From a bacterium (lineage in GTDB: Bacteria; Electryoneota; Electryoneia; Electryoneales; Electryoneaceae): 12,457 nucleotides of DNA. Positions within the stretch are counted from its first letter, which is position 1. Each line of letters starts with the position of its first letter. The translations under genes were made by a program, and so were the position numbers. This document shows, one piece after another, positions 1-9,700 of the stretch. The stretch is from assembly GCA_014729955.1 (NCBI GenBank), contig WJJA01000237.1:1-12457 (forward strand). Direction: 5' to 3'. Below the pieces are notes generated by a model. The model saw only the letters and a program-made list of their open reading frames with translations. It searched no databases and was not told the DNA's origin.

Positions 1-710
1 AATGTATACACCGGCTCGGTTTGATCCGACATGCTCAACATTGATTTCCTCTTTCCGAAGCTGTCACCCGTGCGCTTGAAAGCAACCTCTATACCATTTC
101 GATCCACACCGTTGAAATACCCATCGTCCCCGCCATCGTCCCGGATATGCAGGTAGATTTCTTCCAGAAGCTCGGGGTCTTCTGTCAGACGCGCTCGTCC
201 AGATCGACGAGGATCTATCCAGGGGGCTGACGTGTCGTTCGCGCAGCCTATGCCAAGGAACCAGGTGGCGGTATCCTGTCCCGCGGGATGAAACAGCGGC
301 ACGTTATGCCGGGACAGGAATGCGTGCAACGGCAGATCCGGATTGATCACCCAGCGCGCGGGGTGTACTTGCGGCAGCGGACGTCCCCTGTACAGCAGCG
401 GGTAGTCTGCCGGCATGTTAAGGACAAGGTGCAAGTAATCGGCGGACAAATTCTGAAGACTATCTGTACCCTCTTGAAAACGAACTTCCTCTTCATAGTG
501 GGACCATTCCATTTTCTGTACGTACAGGTCAGGTTTAGTTCCCTGAATGCCCAGGAGGAGGGGTTGCTCCGGTCGCAGCAGGTTCATTTCATCGATTGAG
601 GTTATCCAGACAGGCCGTGAGAACTTTATCACGAGTGTGTCCTCGTTCTCTAACGCCAGCGTGTCGGATGCCGGTCTTTCCTTCTGCAGACTCAGATATT
701 CAGCAACCGG
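1..710 (-). other. Last visible part of the giant protein, with an Asp/Gly-rich loop, residues 3813-4048
   Basis: A beta domain opens at 3813 (PVAEYLSLQ) and is followed by a Pro-, His- and Arg-richer stretch (GRPLPQVHPARW, WIDPRRSGRARL). Residues 4003-4015 carry DDGGDDGYFNGVD, an Asp/Gly/Asn loop of the general kind that binds calcium in secreted proteins, although it does not fit the EF-hand or dockerin spacing exactly. The frame is still open at position 1. Nothing like a cell-wall sorting signal, autotransporter barrel or type IX sorting domain is reached. Confidence 0.5.
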
Positions 711-3700
711 GCTTCTCACATTGATGGTTGCAGCCCGCACGCTGTCAAGTCCTAACACTTCTTCAAACTGATCTCCAAACTGAAATTTCAGCAGACTATC
801 GGAGGACGTGTCGATACGTACCGTCAGACTGTCACGAGCCGGCGAAAGAAACGGACTAAGGTAGAAATCAACGAAATAGATCCCCGTATCACCACTGGCG
901 ATGGTAAGCTCACCACCCAAACTTGCGTTGGTCCGCTCCTGCATGATGCAAGCCGTATTGGTCGTATCGACGGGGAGTGCAGTCTCGGAGCTGTCAAGGT
1001 AAAAATTGAAGAGAGTATCGCTCAGGCGGATGATACACGGTGCATCGTTATGACCATTGTAGATTTGCGCCTCAGCGCGCAATAGAAACCGAGTGGAATC
1101 TTTAACGCTTAGGGTTAGTTGACTGAGTTTCGGCATGGAAATCGGGAAGACGTCGATTTCCATGGTATCGGAATGCAGAGCTATTGGTGTGTGTGACAAT
1201 GAATCCAACAGTCGGTCACCTGCTTCCAATTCCCAGTAGAACGGGACAGATGCACGTGCCTGAAGCGTATCCAGGAAGATGGTCACCGGTAGCTGCAGGT
1301 TTTGTTCGACTCTTCGGACTGCCAGGGTCGGCTCTTGCCCTGCGGAAAACGCCGGCGATACCAGTTTGAAAACCACTGTGTCGGGATCAAAATCGAGTGG
1401 ACCCCCGCGATGCTCGATCCGCGTGAAAAACGATAAGGAATCACCGTTGAAGATGGTACTTTCTCGTGCTGTCAGCAGGGTTTCTACAGATGCGCGCGGA
1501 ACAATCGTCAACCCCGCTGTGAGTGACTCCGGCTGGATGGTGATGGGAGTTTCCACATCCAGATTGGTCATCAGAGGCGGGTTGTGGAACTCAAACATCA
1601 CAGCATGCTGGAACTCATCTCCCGGCTCCATGTCTTCCGGTATAGGGATATAGAACGTATTGGTATCGGCCGATGCGGGAGCAGATAACCAGACCGTGTC
1701 CGAGATCGTGTCCGTAAGCCAGTCGGGAGATATGGTCACGTTGTACCATGGTCTATCGAGAATCTCCACGCTACCGGGCTCAATATTAGGATCTATCGTG
1801 ATTTTCACCGTCTGACCTACAGAGAACTCGTCCTGCTGTTCCCTTCCCTGCACCGTACTGCTGATGTTTTCGAGAAAGGGTAGAGACGATGGACGCTGAT
1901 ACAATTCGACCGAACCGGAAACGATATCATCTTCAACCCAGGCGGCATCACCCCCCGCATCGTTCAGGAAGGTAAAACGATGGGAGGGATGCAGTTCAAA
2001 CTGCACCGGGCCGGGGTGAAGGAGGGTGTCAATGGTCGTCAGCACAAATTCAATCGAGTCAGCCGTTTCTTCGAAGAAGACTGTTTGGAAATGCTGTGGG
2101 AACAGCAACGAGTCCGCCTCGATTTCAGCAACCAGTTCGTATCTAACTTCGGTGCTGTGGACCAGGTCGGTATTGAACTGTGGTTTTTGCACAATGACCC
2201 TGGCGGCCTGGGATGTTACGAGGCTTGAGGAGGGTTCAACGATGAACTCGCGCGGAACGTATTCGGGGTCTTTGATTTCCAGCCGGACATGATCTGTTGA
2301 ATCATAGTCGCTGCAACCCATCCCGGTGTTCCGGTCGGTGGGCGGTTGAGTAATTTGAATCTCAACAGCTGTGGAATCGGTAATACCGTCACAGCGCATT
2401 GGCGCGCTGATGATTTCACCGGGACTAATCTCACTTAGATCCATCGGGTCCGAGACCCAGCTCAAAACATCCGAAGTGAAATTGACTTGAGCGGAGGAAT
2501 TCTCATATATCAATTCCGATTCGCCAACCTCGTTAAATCTGACATTGAGTACAAATTCACTACCAATCATTCGAAGCAGGTGATTTTCCGTATTGTATGG
2601 TGGATCGGTGAACACTTCAATTCGCAGTGCCGATGCCTGTTGCAGCAAGGTCGGCAGTTGATCCTCACTTTCAGCCGGCCGGTACGTCAGCCCGGAGACC
2701 GTACCCGCTGTCTGCCTGATCTGTGCGGATACAGCCGTTGATATCTCATCCAACTCATTCTTCGGAGAAATCGTGGATCTACTCTCCTGAAGATCTGATA
2801 TCTCACCCGGAGTCAAATGATGATCGCGGCTTGCTCTGCCTGAACGGAGGGTTGTCCGTATCCCTGTAAAACCTTGAGGATCACTGTGGCTACCCTCACG
2901 ACTCATCCGCCTGCCTGCTACCCCGCCGTCCTCGTCCAGAGCAAGAAACCTGAAGTTTTCGAGCGTGTAAGTGACACTGTCGCCGTATGCCGGATCTCCT
3001 GTCAGATCAATCAGGGTATCCTGCACGTTTGAGTTGGGGCAACCGACATGCAGCACAATGCTTTCTACCGGTTCAGCATGTTCATCTGTATGTTCTACCG
3101 TAACATAAAGAGTGCCGGATTGTCCGAAATTTGCGTAAAGGCTGTCAGTTTCAGGAGAATAGTTAGGAAATGAGTCGGGATGAACCGAAATACGAACTTC
3201 CAGGGCATCCACAGCCTGTTGCATCATGAACAAAGAGGCATCTTCCACCATGGCTTCTATTGTGAGGCCACTGCTTACCTGCACCCCGGCCCATCGAAGA
3301 CGAGTGGTGATTTCCCCGCTTTCGCCGTTGGTCGGTCCTTCTCCCGTATGGGTAATGACGAATTGAAACGTCACCGCTTCATCTGCTACCAGCGTATCCG
3401 CATCGGTTCCCGCAGCTTCCCAGTGCCAGCCCGAAAGTGTATCCCCTGTTTCCAAATCGTGGAATGTGAACACAGCGCGATGGGGATTCAGAAGACAAGG
3501 ATCAGGGAGCGGATCATCCAAACCCGGTTGAAGTCTCACCGATTGAGCCGTGACATTCAGGATGATTTCCGTATCATCGTGCACAACACCCCTGCTGGTT
3601 TCATTCGATGGTTCCAGTGTAAGGTCGAGTGATGGTGCTGCGTAGACCTGGAGTGTCCCGGCTTCTACACTCCGCTGTATAGACCTTTCAGGGGGGCTAA

Positions 3701-6700
3701 CCGTCGTACCGTTCCAATGGAATTCCATGGAATGCAGCAATTCGTCTGCATCATCCGGAATGACAAACCTGGTGCCTGTCTGAATGAATGCTGTCGCAGA
3801 CCCGGTTTGCGGCAGATTCGATGGATGGAACATTCCCTCTGCCAGAGTATCAGCTGTATGGGTATCGAAGAAGCTCCACGTCACGTCTTCATAAGCAATC
3901 CCGGTGGCGACCTGAAGCGTGAAATTGACATCAGCGGAATCTCCTGCCTGCGCATCAGAAACAACCGGCCATTCAATGCTGTCAACTGTCAAATGCTGAG
4001 GCGGATAGATCGCAAAGGTACCAATCGTCGGAATGAGAGTGTCGAAGCTGACGTTGTTACCTTCGCTGGAGCGGTTGATGTCATAAAAGGGTAGTTGAAA
4101 GGTAAGTCCGGTGTATGTATCCAACTCCGGTACGATAGGATTCGTGGTTGCGACTTGATAGACCGCATTCTGCACCACGCCTCCTCTGACAACAAGAGAA
4201 TCTTCGCTGTCGCCGACGTAATTCAATTGCCAATCAGTATCGGAGTGCTGGTTCAATGCGGATTCGATTGCTGATTCCAGTTCATCCGGAAGGATGAACA
4301 TACCCGCAGTACCGGAGTTTTCGAGCTCTAGGGAGAATGTGACTCCCTGGTCGATGCTCAAGGCAGCACCACTGGTGAGAGTCCCGACATTCATCCCTGC
4401 TGTGTGAACCACCGCTTCCGGCTCAGCCTGTATGAGAATGGCTTGATTAAACGTGTGGTCCGCCTCAATCGTTCTTCCGTCCTCGCCGTATTGAAACTCT
4501 GCATGAATGGTTAGACGGAGGTAACCCGATTCATGCTGGTTTGGAAGAGTTTCAGGGTCGAGAGACAGGGTCAAGGGAACTTCATATTCCTGCAATTGGC
4601 CGTGCTCAAGCTCATTTGTCGGCAGGGTACTGTTGTCCCATGAATAGTCTTCGTCCAGGGTCAATGATGTACCGTCATTCCAGGCAAGGTGCAGCTCCCA
4701 CTCTTCTATGCTTGGTATAAGGTTTTCCCTGAACTCGCTATCCGTCGGATCATCAACTTCCGCAAAGAATTCGAGCAGGATCTCTTCCTGAACAAGGGTG
4801 ACGATATCGGGGTAATCTTCCCTGTCCGGATCAACCGTCCATGCAGGCTGCGGAAAAACATAGAACGATGTGGTTTCGCTCGAGATGTTTCCGATTCGAG
4901 CCAGTTGCACAGCATCCGGCACGGTATAGCTTACAGATGGAACAACATCGATAAACCCTGACGGGATATCGGCCGTGGTAAGAATCGTTGCATGTAGAGT
5001 GGTGGACTGATCTGCGTCAAGCTCGACATGGTTTGAGGAGGATGTAAGCCGGAAGTGTACATCCAGAGGAGCATCCTCTTGGGAAAACGCAAGATTCAAT
5101 GTCTCTGGATCAATCACAATGGGGGCGGCCGTATTTCCCGTGTTCGTAACCACAATCTCGACACGAATGCTGTCACCCGGAAGGATCGTCCAAGAATCCG
5201 AAAAACTGATTCCCGAAAGGTTTGGCAAGGGATAGCTTCGCAGTTCGAGATCGATGTCCTGAGACTCTGCCGGCCATAAGGTGTCCACCGTAAAGCTTTC
5301 GAGTACGTTGTAAAAACCTGCCAGAGAAACGGAGAGGGTCAGGTTTTCGATCTCTTCTCCAATCGCAGGTTGATCCGGTCCAACAGCATCAAAGTCCAGC
5401 GTACGTGTCACTTCGCCCAGATGCAGTGAGTCCGCCCCTGCGAACTCGTATACTTCTGTCTCCTGGTGTATCCTGAACCGTGGAACCATAGCACGCATAA
5501 CATCGATCGGTTTGTCTTCTTCCTGAGCAACGAGCGACATGTCCAGCTTCGGCACCCAGGTATCACCTGATATGATGACCGGATCAGTTCCCGGAAGAGC
5601 GAAACTGGTTGTTGGATCATCCGGGTCATAGCGCCTGATTTGATGAATCACCAGATCCGGTTGTGAAATCACAACCATGTCTTTTTCTTCCCACCGGAGG
5701 CTGTCCGTTGCATCTGCCGGTCCGGACACCATATGCCACGCCAGCTGATAGGAGATTGGATGGTTGCCTGCGGTGTCAGGCAAAACGCTCGACTCAGAGT
5801 GGAACGACGCCAAGTCCGTGACGGGCCCTGCGTTTGAAAGATCAAACTCGATCTGCTGATCACCGATATACAATCCGATGGAATCCATGTACGCCGGGAC
5901 AGTGGGTGATGAATTCTCGATTTCAATCGTCCAGGCGGTGTGCGACTTGCCGGAAACGATCGAGTCCGGATCGATGGAAACAAGGCTCAATTGTGCGGGC
6001 TGGTGCAGTTTTATGGCAAACGCACCGGTTTTCGGCAGTCTCCGATTCTGGTTTTTTACATGGTTGATGGTGTCGCTGATACTTAGTGCGAACCAATAGT
6101 TCTTTGTGACAGTCTCATCCCCGCTAAACTCGCCGGTAAACGTATGGATGAAGCTCAGGGTTCGAGCAGAATCCGTCGATACGAGAATGGAATCGGCATA
6201 TGAGGGGAGGTACAGTCCGGATGCGAGCATTCCCGTGCTGTTCTCGAGCGTGCATTCATCCGGATGAATCCAGAACGGTGCGGTACCGGCTTTGGGAAAG
6301 ATCGGAACGTGAAGAGTATCAACCACACCGGCGATGATTGTATCACCTTCGCCGGGATCCGAGGCGGCGATGGGCTCCACGAATTTGTCGATCAGGAATG
6401 GATTCCGGACCAACACATCCGTTTCGTAGGGAAGACCGCCGATACACTCCCCTGCAACATGAACAAAAAGCGTGTTCTCAAAATCAACGGGGAGCCATGA
6501 AAATGAATCGCTATTCCCAATGGAGAAGTGAAGCGGTTCTGTGGGATTGCTGTCGGCATTCAATGCAAGCGGAAAAGATGGATTCCCTGCCGGCGTAAGA
6601 GTGAAATCATGAGACCCTGATCCCTCTGGAGGATCAATGAAGAGATACACCTCCGAAGGATCATTGATGGTCAATGAGGAACGGTACTGATTTGAGGGTT

Positions 6701-9700
6701 GAACAAGCTGAATCGAGCCGTTGACACCAAACTCAGGGGTTACACCAACCGGGAACGTTCCATCACCTGGTGAAAGAGAGATAAGCGGTTGATCATAAAG
6801 TACAAACGAATCCTCGAATGATACGACTTCCTCAACCGGAGTATTGAACACTTCGTAGGCCAGTCGCACTTCAGCGCCGTATCCGCCCGCATTCCAACCG
6901 TTGCCCGTAGTGAACCCGGTACCTTCGAAGGTGAGGGTCGTTGTCTGATCGATCGAGGTCGGGCCGTTCAAGGCCTGCTGCAGCGCCGGGTCGAACCGCA
7001 GCAGCGTAGCGGTGATGTCCAGCTCGTCACTGAAGGACTTGTTCCCCACCGTCAAAAGGCAGGTGAAATCATCCGTGCTGCCGCCCATGGTATGCTCATA
7101 GGGGGACAGGGACGATACCGCAAACGTCGGTGCGTCCCACGTTGTGAAGCCGTCGGCCGTCGTCAGCGTATCCCCGTCGGTGTCGCCCTGGTCTGTCTCC
7201 CATTCCAGTTGCACCTCGACGGCATGAGTCTGTGCCGTCGCAAGGTTCAGCGTGCCGTCCAACGCTATCTCCACCGTGCCCGCATCCGCTGCGACGGCCA
7301 TCGTCGGGGCCGCCATGCTCAACACCTGACCGTCCACCAGAACATCGCAACGAAGCAGTTCGATCCCCTGCTGAAGATCACCGAACTCAAGAAGCACCGA
7401 AAGCGTCTCGCCCGACACCGGATAGTCCGTATCGATCAAGCCTTCTTCACGGCTCAGACCCACATAGGACGACGTCACCTGACGATACAACTGCAAAGGA
7501 CTCACCGCACCGCTCATCGTCCTGACCGAATCCTGCCACAACTCCTCCACCTGCACATCCAGCGATGTGATCAGGCTGCGAGGGTTCGCACCACCCGGGA
7601 AACTGTCGGTGAAAAAGTCGAACTCCAGGTCTACGGACGGACTTTCATCCGTGAGAACCACCTCTCCCGTGGATGTACTGCCGAATCGATCCACTGCTCC
7701 AACGTCGAGGCTGCATGCCGGAAGAAGGACACGGAAGTCCGGGGACTCCGACGTCTTCGTCAGCGTGTACGTCAACTCACGATGCAACCTTGTCATCACC
7801 TCGAGATTCGCAGGCTCACCCACGCTGTACTCGACAGGGTTGTCGATCGTGAACGCTTCTTCCAGAACGATCAACTCGTCCACCGGCACACCACCGGCTG
7901 CCGTGCCACGGATCCGAAGCTTCAAAGTGTCCGTCTGGTCGGTGTGACCCAGAGCCTGTGCCTGCGAGGCGTCAACGCGAAAGGTCATCGACTGCGGATT
8001 GTCCGTCGACAACGTCAGTCCCGACGTCGTCGGAGGATCGGTCAGCTCGAACTGAACGAACTGGTCGAGTGGATCGCCCGGATCCGGATCGGGGAACGCA
8101 AGAAAGATGGTTTGCCGGACACCCAAGGTGACCGGCGAGTAATACTGCCCCGACGGCAACGTGACATCGACCGTCAGGTCCGTTGTGAATCCCGGCACAA
8201 TGCCGAGTACAGCGTTCTGCTCGTCCGCCTGCGACGCCTCCGGAACGGGCGGAGCATGCACCATCAGAGGATAGCTGAGGTCCAGTTCGACCGGATCGAA
8301 CGGTACCCCACCGGCAGTCCCGCCCACGACGCACTTCACAGTGTACTCACCGGCATCCAGGTCGACAGAATAGCTGTAGTCATCGAGTTGAATCGTCCCG
8401 GAACCGGTAATCGGCCCCTGATCCGATATCACGAGTACTTGATCGACCTCGGATGCCCCTTGCATAATCCGAACATGACTTAGAGCACGGTCCAATACAA
8501 TTGCCACATCGGATGGAGATACTGTCAGTTGATAGGTATGATTGCTCGAAGCACCAATGGTTACAATGTCCGGATCGAAACCACTCCACGTGAACGAAGG
8601 CGCTGAGGCGATATAAAGATTCCCAACCGGCACATTTGATTCTCCATATTCGAAGCCGTACTCATCCGTCCATTCCCATTCCAGCGTGAGTGGATAGGTA
8701 CCCGCCGTCAATACCACCGTACCCGTGAATACCATGACGGTTTCTTCCTGCGGGTCCAGGGTTACTGACGAACCGTGGCTCAACGAACCTGACGTACCAA
8801 TCGTTATAGACGCACCGGATTGTATAGTGAGTGTTTCGTGCTCGCTGTTGTTGAGAACCGTCAACTCCATTGTATCGAACGTTCCGGACAGCGACGATTC
8901 AGGGGTGTAATCTGACAGAACCGGTTCAACTGCGTGATGCAGATTCAGTGTTCCTGCTACTGACGGGCCGGCTGTACGTTCGAGACCTGAGTACGGCCCT
9001 ACAACATCAAGCTGGAGTTCAACGTCTACTGAAAGCTGCGCGAGGTTCAGGTTGAAATCGGTCAAGATCTCTACGGGGAATACAAGGGTAAGCCCATCCG
9101 CCGGAACCTGTGTTTGAGAACCCGGTGCAGAAGGAGAAATATCGCCGAGAGAACCGTGTGAAAGGGAAAGGGTTGTTCCTCCCGGATCAATCGAAAACTC
9201 AGCCGACCCCGCCGCAGGTGTGATTTCCACTTCAATTTCACCCGGCCTGCCGACGACCAGGTCGGTTGTATGCACATCCATGGCGTAGTCAATCGGCGCG
9301 GAAACCGGGAAGCTTTCAGCGAGGACAATCGTGCGTTCGAGCAGACTGTCAGGCGCCACGTATCCGTTTACGATTAGTGCAAGAGACCCGACAAAGTCAT
9401 TGGGCTCTGCACTGGAGCGAGAGATCGTATGTGTCAACGGCACCGGTGGAAGCGTCAACCCGATCCGCTCGCCTTCCACATCAGTGCCGGCCGGATAGAA
9501 CGCATCCAGTTCACTGTCCACTGGATGCTGCAATACCAATACCGGCGCCGGACTATCTGTCAGGCGAAATTCGGATTGGTTGGGTACATCGTCATCAAGT
9601 GACAGTTGAAGGTCAATGCCAAGTTCGAAGCCGGGTGTATAGCCGGAAGGGATATCACTTGCCCACACCTCTGACGCATCCAGTACTGGAGCATTCCAAA

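Noticed and set aside
5661..5700. A possible fourth supermodule starting at residue 2163.
   Set aside because: Downstream joins fall at 2308, 2434, 2576 and 2715, giving 552 residues with different domain lengths, and the landmark motifs do not line up. The related domains continue, but not in the 490-residue register.
8061..8110. A short palindromic GGATC-rich stretch that looks like a hairpin or operator.
   Set aside because: It encodes the Asp/Pro/Gly-rich loop FPDPDPGDPLDQ; repeated GAT CCG codons create the symmetry. No regulatory role is expected inside the gene.
7092..8483. A plus-strand open frame of 463 codons opposite the giant gene.
   Set aside because: Its product is very rich in Arg, His and Gln with no domain pattern, and it lies almost exactly over the GC-rich island, where stops are rare on the opposite strand. 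The minus-strand frame continues on both sides with a repeat structure that this frame lacks. It is an antisense shadow.
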